Shown here piece after piece: positions 33,331-44,722 of a stretch of DNA of 64,000 bases. Source of the stretch: Blattamonas nauphoetae. Lineage: Eukaryota > Preaxostyla > Oxymonadida. Position numbers and translations under genes: made by a program. Below the pieces are notes generated by a model that saw nothing but the letters and a program-made list of their open reading frames with translations, was not told the DNA's origin and did no database searches. The stretch is from positions 1-64,000 of the forward strand of contig JARBJD010000319.1 of assembly GCA_033064195.1 (NCBI GenBank), written 5' to 3'. Within the stretch, counting starts at the first letter, position 1; the number at the start of each line of letters is the position of its first letter.

Positions 33331-34653
33331 ATGAATTATATTCCTCTCTTTTTCTTCTTTTTCCCCTTTCGTGACATGATCTTCCCTTTGTTACTCCTTG
33401 AATTGGTCAAAAGATTGAATATGGCAAACCAGCATCATACTATTGGTCTTCCCCCTCCGGAGGTGTACTTTCCAAGCCTGCAGAGGGCTTTCAATATGCG
33501 GACAGAGTGGGCACTAGCGCTCCAGGCCGTAAACAACAAGGATGAAGCAAGGCTTCAAATGTATGAGAATATGAGGGTTCCTCCTGGTATGGAGCGAATT
33601 ATCGGCCCCTTATTCCATATCTGTCGACATCTAGCGGTTGAAGTCGACCTACTAACTCAACAAGACTCCAATGAGTGGCACAAGTTGGCTCCACAAGAAT
33701 CAACATGGCCGAGAGCCGGAGATATTATTTATCAAGAGCGCGACCCACAGACTTTCAACAAATATAAACGATCTGTATCGCCATCCCCAAGCGGTGGTCA
33801 CGGTCGGGTTACACCGATGGAATACCGAGATCTAGATCATCACACTCAACTCCAATGGGAGAATGTTCGGCCGCCACTAAAAGGAATTCTGCGAAAGCCG
33901 GCTCAGACGGAGAACCTTTCCACGGAAGAGGCTCAGGATACGGTTGCGGCGGGTGATGGGGACGAAGATGTGCTGGAGATGATAATGGATCTTCCTGACT
34001 TTGCGTGGAATCCAATTTATGAAGCAGAGGTCAAGGAGAGAGTGACAGAGGCCAAAGCGTTGTATGATGGATACCCTGATGTCATTGACGGGGAAGTGTT
34101 TGAAGATTACCTTGCACCCCTCAACTCAACGCTACTCAAGATAGAAGCGGAAACAAATCACCTGATTACGATGGGGGTGGGTGCATTGGCCCGCTCAGAG
34201 GCAGAGTCAGAAGAGAGACGATCTATTCAACTTCTAACACTCAAAGCAGGAGAGCTGGCGCATCGTATCAACCGAGCTCGCCTGTCACACATCCTCAAAG
34301 TTAGGGCAAGACCTCTTCAAGATAAGAGAAGAACCGACAATCTGGCAAGACAGAAGGCCCAGTTGAACGATCTTCAGGAGGAGGCGAAGAAACGGAGGGA
34401 GGCTCATCGGCGTCAACAGTTTTTTCTCAGAGGCCCCTTTCAGGGGCGCAACTCACTGCAAGGACGTTCGAACTCGGGACAAATGCCCAACACTGTCGGG
34501 CCGAGACCATTTTCGCAAACAAATCAGAAGTGGGGATCACCGCAAAACCGTGGTCCTCAAAGTCACTCGTTCGGCACAAAATTCACGTCATATTCCCCCA
34601 AAACACCTCAAAACCAACAGGAATCAAGGACTCATCGCCGCTCACAGTATTAA
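33331..34653 (+). other. DIRS Gag-like open frame (ORF1)
   Basis: A 440-codon frame at the 5' side of the element. It begins inside or just after the left terminal repeat; an inner ATG at 33421 is an alternative start. The product is rich in Glu, Arg and Gln, with a Gly/Asn/Gln/Arg-rich basic tail (about 34420-34640) that would suit nucleic-acid binding. No zinc knuckle seen. Position and composition match ORF1 of DIRS elements; there is no direct homology evidence here. Confidence 0.65.
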
Positions 34654-36620
34654 CGGTGAAACCGGAAGAACGGGCGGAAGATCGAACCACCGCCGGCAAG
34701 TACATTCTAGAGAAGGGAAATGGAATTGGGGGAAAGACTGGGAGACATTGGATGGCGTGGGAAGAGTTCGGCATGGAGGGATTGATGAGGGACGGAGTGC
34801 GAGTTCAATGGAATCAATTGGGGCCTCCCACAACTACTGGGCACCCCTTCGACTTGAAACTATCGACAGCGGAGTTATTTGGATTAAAGGAAACAATCGA
34901 GATGGAGCTGAGGGAAGGAATTGTGCGGGAAGCGAAAATAGAAGAAGTAAAATGTTGGAATGCCACGTTCGTGGTAAAGAAGAAAGACGGCACCTGGCGC
35001 CGCATCCTCGACTGCCGTCGAGTCAACGATCATATAGTTCACAATCATTTCAAAATGGACAACGTCGCAACGGTGGGTCACCTTTTGTTTCAAGACGCCT
35101 GGCTGACCAGCATCGATCTCACTCAGGCATATACTCACGTTCCTCTCCACAAAGGAGATCAGCCCTACTTCGGCTTTACGGTGGACGGGAGATACTTCAT
35201 CCAAAGAACGCTCTGTTTCGGATTAACCTCCGCTCCGCACATTTTTACAAAGATTCTTCGGCCGGTGGTGGCGCGTTTTCGACCAACCTTCCCTCTCGTC
35301 GCATACCTCGACGACTTCCTCCTGATCCACAGATCCGAGAGCGAAGGGGAAGCAAACACCTCAAACGTTGTCCGTCTTCTTGTCAACCTTGGATTTACGA
35401 TCAACGAAGAGAAGTCTCACATGATTCCCACAAAACGGATCGAATATCTCGGTTTTTGGTGGGACACAACAACCAACACCGTCAGTGTGGGGAGAGACAA
35501 AGCGACGAACATGAAAGAGTCAGTGAGAGAGAGGTTGAGGCAGGCTCGGAGGGGAGGCACGTGCAGAGTCAGGACAGTGGCCTCCCTCGTCGGAAAACTC
35601 CAGTCGATCGGGTTCGTCGACCCCCTCGCTTTCTTCAATTCACGCCACCTCACGGCATGGAAGGACGAGAATGTGAAGAAGGGAGGCTGGTCGAGTATGG
35701 GAAGTATCGGAAGGGAATGTATCGACGAGTTGAGCTGGTGGATGGGGAGACTCGCATCCGATATCGAAAGATCACTCACCCTATTCGAACCAACACTCGA
35801 GATGACAACCGATGCAAGCGAATGGGGACTCGGGGTGGTTTGGAGGAGGGGAGACCAGGAAGAAGTCTGGCAGCACGAGTTCCAGGAGAACGAGAAAGAT
35901 TGGTCGAGCAACAGAAGGGAGGTCAGTGCTGTGGTCGCGGGATTCCTCGAGGGGGCCAGGAGGGGAGTGGTGCAGATGTCGGACCAAGTTCTTATCCGTT
36001 CAGACAATCAGGTGGTCGTCGCAAATGTCAACAGACGCTCCTCATCGGTCACGTTGGTCGATCTCTTCAAAACCTTGTTCAGCGCCGCAGTGGAGATGGA
36101 TTGCAGACTCTGGGCGGAGTATCTACCTGGAAAAGAGAATACCATCGCCGACAGATTGTCCAGGATCAAGGACGCAACAGACTACTCTCTCAGGATGGAG
36201 TACATTCATCAGATCGAAGAAACTTTCAAAGTAAAGCCTACTATCGATGCATTCGCAACAAGAGACAATCGGAGATACGAGAGGTTCTGGAGCCTAACGG
36301 GGGAGATCCAATCGTCAGGGACGAATGCCCTTCTACAGAACTGGAGTGCGGAGGAGTGCATTTACGCATTCCCTCCCGTTCCATTGATACCGAGAGTACT
36401 GCAGAAGCTGAGAAGTCAACCAACACAAACAGTCCTGATAGTACCGGACTGGACAACGTTGGTCGGAAGGGAGGAGGTCGAGAGGCTCTCTACGAAATCA
36501 CTCTTGCTGGGGAGAACGGAGGTCGTGACGAAGGAGGGAATGGGAATGAAGGCAGCGGGGAGCAGCAGACCGCCGGGTCTGCTGCGAGCATACTTAGTGG
36601 AGAGATATGGGAGGGTCTAG
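34530..36620 (+). other. DIRS reverse transcriptase/RNase H frame
   Basis: A 696-codon frame overlapping the end of the Gag-like frame. The reverse transcriptase is clear: SIDLTQAYTHVPL, RTLCFGLTSAPHIF and the catalytic YLDD in LVAYLDDFLLI (about 35300-35335). An RNase H-like part follows (TTDASEWGLGVVWRR near 35800, then RSDNQVVVANVN near 36000). The gene order and downstream recombinase place it in DIRS rather than in Gypsy-type elements. Confidence 0.85.
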
Positions 36621-37055
36621 CGGACGAGTTGGGGATTAAGGAAAGGACTATGATCCGAATGTTGGTGGGGTTGAGCGAATCAACGGTCAGGCAGTACGCA
36701 AAATCTATTCGTTGTTGGATTGAAGATTCAGAGGCTAGAGGGAGGGACTGGAAGGATCTGAATCAGATCAAGGTCGCGAATTTCCTCTCCGACTGGATGG
36801 ACAGGACCGGATCGAGAGGATCCACTGGTATCGCAAGAAGTGCCCTTTCCTTTCTCGCCCGGTTACTTGGGCAGGAACAGATTGGAGAAGCCATTGCGGT
36901 GAAAGCAACAATGAAGGGAATACGGAAGATCAATCCGGCCACAAGCAAATATCAAGATATTTTTGATTCAGTTGTGATTGAAGATGTATTGGAAAGGAAA
37001 TGGAGTTCCGCGGACAAACTCAGCGAGGCGGAGATTCAAACGGCAATCGCTGTGA
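36590..37055 (+). other. DIRS tyrosine recombinase, N-terminal (SAM-like) part
   Basis: Helical segment with STVRQYAKSIRCWIED and FLSDWMDRTGSRG, typical of the DNA-binding N-terminal half of tyrosine recombinases. It lies at the end of a long plus-strand frame (34550-37066) that overlaps the reverse transcriptase frame, an overlap known in DIRS elements. It ends at the inserted TIR element. Confidence 0.7.
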
Positions 37056-38062
37056 TAGTCCCGTGATAAACCCGCTACGGTTGACAAAGCCGCACCGCCG
37101 TTGATAAACCCGCCAAACACGGTGTCTCATCTCTTTTGCACGTTATCATTTCCATGGGATTCCATCACATCTCTGAACCTTTTTTGATCAAGAAGAGTGG
37201 ATTGATTAGGATTGATCTGAGTTTTCATGGGCCTGATTTGAATCAAAAGATAAGTCACGTTCTTGTCTGACACACATGTGATCTATACTGCCACTGAACT
37301 GGTCGTTCACACAGATTTCCCGATTCATCAAGGTCACAGCTCTCTGAACAACATTTTTTGAGCCGAACAGTTTGCCGACTTTCAACCATCATCCCTCCTT
37401 CCAGGCCGTGATCATATCTCTCTGAACATCACTCATCCACCATTTCCGGAATATTTCTCCTGATTTTTGGCTCATCTCGTCAAGCTGACCTGAAAGCAAC
37501 CAATTCAATTCCCAACTCATTTATCTTTCCAATCCGAAAAGCTCACATCATAAAAGATGTCTCCAAGAAATGATCTTATCTCTTTAGTGAATATTTGCCA
37601 ATGGTAACATGGACCTCAAAATATCAGTCACGATCTTGAATCGAACCATCAAAGTGAACGTGGCCAGTCTATGCAGACCTATTTCAACTAGCAATTGAAG
37701 TTAGATTATTAAAATCGACCGACCTTCGTTCTCCATTCTGCCATGTGCAGTCAATCGCCATCTCATGGAGTGCTGAGTCAGACACACAAGTCTTCATCCT
37801 TCACAATCTCTTGGACATCAAATGGTTCCAAAATAACTTTTGAACCACATTTCATCATCAATTAAAACCATTTTCCTTGTTTTCTTGAAGAAAAAAGAAC
37901 AAAAGAGGAAAAAGCAGGTGAAAGTGAGAAAGGAGAAGGAATGAAAGATGAAAGAACTGGTGACGGTTTATCCCACTTGAGGGCGGGTTTATCAACCACC
38001 TGTGCGGGTTTATCAACCACCTGTGCGGGTTTATCAACACTTGCGGCTTTGTCAGGGGACTA
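37056..38062. mobile_element. Non-autonomous TIR element inserted in the DIRS element
   Basis: A 1,007-base insert with ends TAGTCCC and GGGACTA, flanked by a 3-base duplication TGA (37053-37055 and 38063-38065). Subterminal arrays carry a roughly 20-base motif around TTGATAAACCCGC: three units on the left (37066-37130) and five on the right (about 37965-38055) in opposite orientation, some in the variant TTGACAAAGCCGC. The interior (about 37140-37960) is AT-rich and has no credible coding frame. Superfamily uncertain; a 3-base duplication would suit PIF/Harbinger-like or CACTA-like elements. Confidence 0.75.
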
Positions 38063-38530
38063 TGAGTCTGGTCTTACACCACGGTGTTCGTTTTACAGAG
38101 ATCGCACAGATATGGAGAGAGGAGATGCAGATATACGACGAGACAGAGAAGGTACTGGTAAGGATGAGATTGAAGACCGACGAAGACGTGAAGGAACATA
38201 TATTGGATGAGAGGGGCATCGAGAGGGGAAATCGAGTGGGAAGCTGGGTGAGAGAACTTGATCGAATGAGAGGGGAAGGATGGTCGGGTCAAATCATGGG
38301 AGGGGAGCGAGCTAGGAATCCTGGAGAGATTGCACGGATGGTCGGGGTATTCATGAAGGAAGCGGGAGTTGAAGTTGACAAGTACAAGCCCAACTCCCTC
38401 AAGCATGCTGGCTTGGCGAAAAGGAAGCAAAGGGGATGGAGTCAAGCAGAGCTTGCTGAGGGAGCCAGACTGTCAACGAAGTCGTCGGTGATGGACAAAC
38501 ATTACCTTAAACCCATCGAAACTCCCAACA
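38063..38530 (+). other. DIRS tyrosine recombinase, catalytic part
   Basis: Carries VRFTEIAQIW (first catalytic Arg region), SLKHAGLAKRK (H-x-x-K/R region) and VMDKHYLKP (His and catalytic Tyr), the pattern of tyrosine recombinases, and ends just before the internal complementary region. This enzyme class inserts circular DIRS DNA without target duplication. Confidence 0.75.
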
Positions 38531-38531
38531 A

Positions 38532-38630
38532 ACTCAAACTATCTTCATCTCGGAATGAAGAAGCCATACATCGTCGATCACTGGAGAGTGATCTCGATTA
38601 TGGTTCTGAAAGAAGAGATGAAGATAGTTA
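38532..38630 (+). repeat. DIRS internal complementary region
   Basis: Bases 38532-38593 are the reverse complement of the left extreme end (33234-33295); bases 38592-38630 are the reverse complement of the right extreme end (about 38678-38716). The junction corresponds to a head-to-tail circle joint with a shared GA. This is diagnostic of DIRS (not Ngaro or PAT) and is thought to template completion of the circular DNA. Confidence 0.9.
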
Positions 38631-38651
38631 TTTCACCGCGACTGATCCCAC

Positions 38652-38692
38652 TGACCCAATTCACAGGAAATATACTCAAACTATCTTCATCT
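38652..38692 (-). repeat. DIRS right inverted terminal repeat (core)
   Basis: Reverse complement of the left core at 33276-33316. The right-specific outer end (TTCTTTCAGAACCATAATCG) follows to 38716. Confidence 0.9.
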
Positions 38693-38930
38693 CTTCTTTC
38701 AGAACCATAATCGAGACAAAACGGTTGAGTGTGTCTCTAACTTTAAAGAATTTTACAAAGACGTTTCTTCTCACTAAAAAGAGAGAAAAAATCAAAGATA
38801 AATGTGATTCCTTTGATGAGGTGAGAATAATCAATGAAATGAAATGTCGATTGAACACGGAACGTGTTGAAATCGTCAATTTGTATCGATTCCACAATAA
38901 TGGGTGTGGCCATCACCAATGACTTGCATC

Positions 38931-41777
38931 CTATCCACGCAGACCGTCGATATTCGCTCCAAAGAACAGCATCATTTGACTTGACTTGATTTGAGAACGG
39001 CGAGTGACCACAGCCTTCTTCACGTACACAAACTCCAACACATCCTCCCAGCCCTCCTCCAGCAAGTTTGGGATGGTTCTTCGAATTGTCCTCAGATCGT
39101 CGACATCCATCTCGGGATATGTTTGACGATCAACAATCATTTCGAAGATAAAAGCACATGCTTTGAAATTGAGGTCGAACAGAGCAGTCACAAAGCGAGA
39201 GAAGAACCCAGTTCTGTTGAGACACCGAGCAATAACACGCTGAGTGCATAATTTGCAGACATCCATGAACGGATCAGCACGGACATCTCTTTGATCCCTT
39301 TCGGAGGTGCGGGTTTGTTCATAGAAAGTCACTCGTCTATCTTCATCTCCCTCCTCGGAGTTGGGTGGATGGATGAAGAATTGTCCGAGAATGTCGACTG
39401 ACGGAGCGAACAGTCGCTCAAACTGAGACTGACACAGTCGAGCAGCGCTGCTGCGAGATTGTGGAAGGATTCGGATGACAAAGTGACGAAGGAGTTTGAT
39501 GAATTGCTTCGAGTTGGAGGCGACGGAGAGTTGGTTCCGGTCGATCATTCGCTTCACAATTCCAACTGTTTCCAGATGAATATCGTCCCATTCGTCAGAT
39601 GTGGGTTGAATTGACAATGACCGAGTCGAGAGGAGTTCGTTGATCGGTGCTCGATCAAGATAATCGATGGGGAGAGAGAGGAGACACTCAATTGCGTGCA
39701 AGTATTGTTCTGTTGATCTTCCTGCCTTTCTGAACAAGGTGGACAGATGGACATAATGCAGTTTGTGTTTGAGGAACGCGCAGATCCGAAGGATGGTGTC
39801 GTCATCCAAACACGAGTAACTTTCGAGCAGAACAACAATTCTGTCGACGATGTTGATGAGCTCGTCGTTGGTGAGATCACAGACAAGTTGAGATGTGAGG
39901 ATGAAGGGTGGAGATGATGAAGAGAGATTTGATGCATCCATCGCTTTCATCACTTCTTCTCGATACGGCTTGCTCAAGCTGTTGTTTAAATCCCACAGAT
40001 ACACTTGGTGGAGATTCTCTATAATCACATCATGCCAATCATCGTCCAATGCAAATGGATGGAGTGACAGATGGACGACATAATCCTTCGTGTGTGTGTA
40101 GAACGCGTGGTATGTCTCGTCCAGTTCGCTTCGAAGTTGATCAGTCAATGTGCACTGGTCCGAGAAGTGAAAAAAATTGTGGTTAATCTTCTTGAGATGA
40201 CCACACAACACAAAAAAGAGTTGTGTGTGGAAGGGGATGAGGTCAGCAGTGAAGGGCAGTTTTGACGGATCAACAGCTTTGACAAAGCTGGGAAACCAGC
40301 CACTCCAAATTTGCTTCTCAACCGTCACACTGTTCTCGTTCCTCATGAAACGACGGAATGCATCGAGAAGGATGAAGGCGTGGTGTGGTTGTGTCGGCGA
40401 GAATAGCGTCCAGAGTGACTTCGTGTCCAATGGTGACGAAGAAACGGTTGTAGCGCTCTTTTTGAGTCCAAATTTGTCGTCGGAATAGAAGGACAAGTAC
40501 AATCTGGAGGGACGATTCGACAGGAAGAGCGCGACGGCCAGCGTTCCCAAATCGGAGAATTGGATCCCCTCGCTGACTCGTTTCAGCAGACATTCAAATC
40601 CCTTCAACCAATGTCCAGTGGTTTTGGGATCCGCATATTCATAAAGGAGACAGTGTTTGACTTCAGACGTCGAAGTATAACCCAACATCGGAGCAAGTTC
40701 TTCCAACAGTTCCTGTCGAATTTCTCCGAAAAAGCGTTGAATTTCCGGAACAGATGTAAAAGAGAGACGAGAGAGCATGAATTCACGGAATAGCCTCATC
40801 CTCGACAAGAGGTAGAGTCCGGGGCGAGAATTAGGAGAGCAAGCTGGAGGAGCAATGAGAGACCGCAAATATGCGAGGGATGGTTTGAAAATCGAATCGA
40901 GTTTTTCAGATTGGAGGGTTTCGGCGAGTGGAGGTGACACCCGAATTTCGAGACTGCGGTGGACATCCTCTGGTGAGGAGACGATGAAAAAGTGGTCCAA
41001 GATCGAAATGAGATGACGATGGAATTCGGTGGTTGTTGCGTTTAACGGGATTTCGTGCGGACTCAGATTAGTGAAGAGATGAGGCATCAGATCCGTTAGA
41101 GTCATTGTAGGAAAGTATTCCTTTGATGAAATTGAGAAATTAACGTCCAACAAGGAGAGAACAACAGTTTGCAGCGAGATAGATGGATGAGCAACAAGTT
41201 TGACGAGAGCAGATGTAAGTTTCCATTGCCCAAACACCTCGTAAGACACTAAGGGTTTGAGGAGTTTTTTGTATTGGTATTGACTATATTTGGTGTGGAT
41301 GGACGCATATTTCAGGAAACTGACCGCATGAGTAACTTCAACTGGTGTCAAGTTTTGTCCAGAGTTGACTTGTTCGAAAAGAGAGATGCACCCTTGACGA
41401 AGAGTATCGGCTGTGATCGAATCCTGAAGCACCAATCTCCAATCTGTAGTGGTGGAGGTGGGAAGAGAGATCGCGTCATCCTTCAGGGGTGCTTGATCCG
41501 ACATTAGTCCGACGTTTATTCGGGTCCTTTTCATTTCAGATTGCAGAATCTGTTTGGAAATTTGGATATATTGATGATCATTGGAGTTTATAGTGAGTAG
41601 ATCGACTGTAGAATGGATTGGATGTGAATCAAGTGGTGATTCGTTACTGATTTCGACGTTGATTGGTATCGGTGAATAAACGATCCGATTGTCCGAAGTC
41701 GAAGAAGAAATCTGTTCTGCATGAGGCGGATGTTGTGTGATGCAGTGATTTCTCCCCAATTGAGGTTTTGGAGGCAT
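38931..41777 (-). CDS. 948-residue helical protein of unknown function
   Basis: An intact intronless minus-strand gene; ATG at 41777, stop at 38931. The first 100 residues are polar and probably disordered; the rest reads as amphipathic helices consistent with an alpha-solenoid (HEAT/ARM-like) fold (for example LTSALVKLVAHPSISLQTVVLSLLDV and HRHLISILDHFFIV). No catalytic motif, signal peptide or membrane span was seen. A cytosolic scaffold role is only a guess. It lies tail-to-tail with the DIRS element and has an AT-rich 5' flank containing a TIR element. I recall such large helical proteins as common in Blattamonas, but cannot name a family. Confidence 0.7.
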   Translation of the reverse strand: MPPKPQLGRNHCITQHPPHAEQISSSTSDNRIVYSPIPINVEISNESPLDSHPIHSTVDLLTINSNDHQYIQISKQILQSEMKRTRINVGLMSDQAPLKDDAISLPTSTTTDWRLVLQDSITADTLRQGCISLFEQVNSGQNLTPVEVTHAVSFLKYASIHTKYSQYQYKKLLKPLVSYEVFGQWKLTSALVKLVAHPSISLQTVVLSLLDVNFSISSKEYFPTMTLTDLMPHLFTNLSPHEIPLNATTTEFHRHLISILDHFFIVSSPEDVHRSLEIRVSPPLAETLQSEKLDSIFKPSLAYLRSLIAPPACSPNSRPGLYLLSRMRLFREFMLSRLSFTSVPEIQRFFGEIRQELLEELAPMLGYTSTSEVKHCLLYEYADPKTTGHWLKGFECLLKRVSEGIQFSDLGTLAVALFLSNRPSRLYLSFYSDDKFGLKKSATTVSSSPLDTKSLWTLFSPTQPHHAFILLDAFRRFMRNENSVTVEKQIWSGWFPSFVKAVDPSKLPFTADLIPFHTQLFFVLCGHLKKINHNFFHFSDQCTLTDQLRSELDETYHAFYTHTKDYVVHLSLHPFALDDDWHDVIIENLHQVYLWDLNNSLSKPYREEVMKAMDASNLSSSSPPFILTSQLVCDLTNDELINIVDRIVVLLESYSCLDDDTILRICAFLKHKLHYVHLSTLFRKAGRSTEQYLHAIECLLSLPIDYLDRAPINELLSTRSLSIQPTSDEWDDIHLETVGIVKRMIDRNQLSVASNSKQFIKLLRHFVIRILPQSRSSAARLCQSQFERLFAPSVDILGQFFIHPPNSEEGDEDRRVTFYEQTRTSERDQRDVRADPFMDVCKLCTQRVIARCLNRTGFFSRFVTALFDLNFKACAFIFEMIVDRQTYPEMDVDDLRTIRRTIPNLLEEGWEDVLEFVYVKKAVVTRRSQIKSSQMMLFFGANIDGLRG

Positions 41778-41952
41778 TTTAGATAGATCTTCCCCCTTAG
41801 TCCCTCTTCCATCAAGTCAGATCTGAAATAGGAGAAGATTCATGAAGGTAGAAAACATCCAATTGAAATTAGGGAAGTACACCGTGAAATACGGCAGAAA
41901 CTGAAGTCAATCTCCAAACTTTGAAGAATTGGCGATTGCTCTGTTCTAAATC

Positions 41953-42810
41953 TGGGTGATTCTAAATGAATTGTTACCCGCGTATTTTCTTCTGTCATAT
42001 GAGCAGAAACTCAATACAATTTTCAGAGCGCTCATATTCTCCTTCATTCGACATGATTAAGGTGTTTTCCATTTTTCTGACTCTTCATCCAATCTTTTCC
42101 GTCTGATTTCTTCTTTCAGCGATCCTTCTTCGCTCAAACTAACACGTTCCCCCAAAATTGTGCAAGTACCTCGTTCTAACACATCATTTGAAGCTGACCT
42201 CCATCGTTTGAACAGTGTATATATTCTCATCTTCGCTTTCCAAGTCCGTTTTATTTCAACTCAGATCTATCAATGACACTTGACATCTCTATGTTTTATT
42301 GTGATTTCGAGTTTTTCATCTCTTTTCCTTCAGCTGTATCATTCAGATCTGGTAGTCTCGTTCTTCTCTTCTCACAGTGAACTTGCGTTTTCTGATCTGC
42401 CTCCCTCCTCTGTAGCAAACCATTAAAAGTGTCGTTCCTTCATTTCCACGTCACAAACACGCCATTCTGACACACACCAGAAATTTCATAGAGATCTTTT
42501 ATGTTTGAAGTGAGATATCCAAAATAAGCTTTTCACGGTTTTTGGATGATATATGTTTTCAATTCGCATTTCTCTCACAAATCCGTTTTTTATGTCGTTT
42601 ACCACCACCTCTTTGATTTCTGAAACGTTGTGAAGAAAAAAAAGTGATAAAATGTCCAGATCCTATAAGAGCTCAATCGAACGCGATCAAAGCAAAATCT
42701 ACAAAATTTAGCACTTTTCAGTCCTGAAAGCAGATGAATGCAAATTGTGCAATTTTTAATTTTTTGTAACGCACCATAGTGTAAAGTAACATTTCATTTA
42801 GAATCACCCA
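41953..42810. mobile_element. AT-rich TIR element (MITE)
   Basis: Inverted ends of about 24 bases: TGGGTGATTCTAAATGAATT on the left and the complement of TGGGTGATTCTAAATGAAAT on the right (42787-42810). A possible target duplication is ATCT (41950-41953 and 42810-42813) if the ends start at GGGTGATT, or TC if at TGGGTGATT. The 0.8-kb interior is AT-rich with no gene. Superfamily not assigned. Confidence 0.7.
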
Positions 42811-43339
42811 TCTCTCCTCTTCGAATGTCAAAAGCTTTGTGCCTCTTCATTTTTACAATTGAATCGCAAGAAGCAACTGATATGTCTGAAATCATGAATC
42901 ATCATCTTAATTGCGGCAGAATCAAACATCAACAAAACGACGATGTCCTCCGTCTCTCTCCGGGCATCTACGAGATCTTTGAGTGTTATACGTTCTTCAT
43001 TTCGTTCAATCAAACAGAAAACGAGTGAGAGGCAGAGTTTGATTCGAATAAATGCTTGATCGCGATTCGATCTGGTAAGAAGGAGACGGATGGAGAGAGA
43101 TCGAACTGAACTTGGGAAGGAACAAAATGGACTAGATGTGGTTGCCACTGATTGAGAGAGCTGGGAGAGCAATCATAGCAGGGAACAATGAAGAGACAGA
43201 CTGAATGTGAAGAGATTGAAATATGTTGAGGGAGATCTCGAAACTCCAGATTAGGGTTATTGATCTCAGGCCCTAAAAACGTCCGTGACATCTATTGATC
43301 TCAGCTTCTATTGAAAACCGTCTGACGGCTCTAAGCCCT
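42811..43339. other. Spacer; nothing supported
   Basis: Contains only short open frames without recognisable motifs. Near 43260-43300 a TTGATCTCAG word occurs twice within 40 bases; I see no known feature. Confidence 0.5.
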
Positions 43340-44220
43340 GGCTATCTCTGTGGATCCGCAATATTTTTCACACTTTCCAGCGTCTTAAATCAACACCGAA
43401 GCTGAGAAATAAAAACGACTGACTTGAGTCCAACAATGAAAAAGATGTCAATCAAACTGTCTCCCCGAAAAGTAACACCTCACAACTTACTCTTTTGTGA
43501 GATCAGGATGGACTTGAACGTTGTACAGACACACAAAGTCCAGGTCTCCATGATTCGACAGAAGTTCAACGCGGACGCGTCTGCATGGTTGATAAGTGTG
43601 TTCATGTGATGATTTTGTCATGTAAAATGTCTAGGTCGTGTTTTGTTTCGTTGTTTTCCCAAAATCATAATGTCCTTCGCCCAGAAAGATTCTTGTCTGG
43701 TTTGGTGAATGATTTGAAGAAAGGTCGACATGAGAGGAGTTCGAAGCAATAGTATCATCGCAGAACACTTGAAAATGGGCTGGAGCGGACAGGCGAGATT
43801 GGATGAGGGCAGAGGACGATGGGGAGTGTGAGAGAGACACAGCCTGGACGTTGAACTTCCTGAGAAGATCAATTGCCATAAACGCAGGTGATGACTTGTT
43901 CTGATGAATGGCTAGTGGAAGGCAGGATCCAAGTTCCATGGAAGGCTGAAAGAGGAAGCGATGAAAAATCGATTTGAGCCCAGATTGTTTTTGGCCTCAT
44001 TTCTCGACAGATGACGAGATATCAATCAGCAGAAGAATGAAAAGTGTCAGGATAGCCACTGAAGGAGGAATGAACTGGCTTAGTGCTGACGGAGCGATTG
44101 AAGACGAGTTCTTCTTTCGCGACACGTCGGTAAACAAATAGATCGGACCAGGACACCACATGAGTCCCGGCTGAGGCAAGCGTCACATTGAGAAGCCTGC
44201 AAGAGTCAAAAGAGGACAAT
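43340..44220 (-). repeat. Dispersed 0.9-kb unit, copy 2 (decayed minus-strand gene?)
   Basis: Paralogous to about 32170-33150. The minus strand has a hydrophobic segment near 44040-44090 (VAILTLFILLLIDIS) and a longer open piece (43631-43939) including SSALIQSRLSAPAHFQVF. Stops separate the pieces. The two copies differ by scattered substitutions and small indels (for instance a 60-base stretch near 32800-32900 has no counterpart here). Confidence 0.55.
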
Positions 44221-44722
44221 ATAAAGAGGAGGGAGGTTCGATGGTTTCAAACGAAATGAGCGGAAGATGCATCAAATAATGAAAAATGGAGTGACTAGAC
44301 ATACGGGGCACTCACGAAGGGATGAGATGGAGGATTGATAAAATGATGCAACGCTTGTAAATCATCAGAATCAGAAGAGAAAGTGATCTTTGGAAATGCC
44401 AGAGTTGCCAAGAGAGAATTCACAGAATTTTGGAGGAGAGACTGAAAATCATGGAGACATGCATGAAATTTTGACAAAAAGTTCACACAATTCGATCTTC
44501 CGGTCATTCGGTATTGGTTTAGTCATCAGATATTCTATTCTCTCCTTGAGACAGTTTGTCCAGAGATTAAATCATCAAAATGAGCAAGGACACTTTCTTG
44601 TGCATTTCCATCCGACCGTTTTGCGATTTCCACTGTATCTGCCGTCACTGTCACAAGAACACTTTCACAATGGGAAGATCCTTCTCGTTTTCCATTTCTC
44701 GTGTGTACAGCACACTCTCGAG

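Larger units (their letters stand above)
33234..38716 (+). mobile_element. DIRS-type tyrosine-recombinase retrotransposon
   Basis: A 5.48-kb fossil of the DIRS order. Termini: inverted terminal repeats (core 33276-33316 against 38652-38692) and an internal complementary region at 38532-38630 whose two halves are the complements of the extreme left and right ends, meeting with a 2-base overlap. Parts in order: a Gag-like frame, an overlapping reverse transcriptase/RNase H frame with a YLDD motif, and a tyrosine recombinase region. No target-site duplication is expected for this order and none is apparent. It is broken: a 1,007-base TIR element sits inside the recombinase region. Otherwise it looks close to whole and fairly young, since the terminal and internal complementary copies match almost perfectly. 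Confidence 0.9.

Noticed and set aside
33234-38716. LTR retrotransposon or Ngaro-type element
   Set aside because: Termini are inverted rather than direct or split-direct repeats, a tyrosine recombinase takes the place of an integrase, and there is an internal complementary region.
38002-38922. Independent 306-residue plus-strand gene
   Set aside because: It starts inside the subterminal repeats of the inserted TIR element, contains the catalytic part of the DIRS recombinase, and ends past the DIRS terminal repeat.
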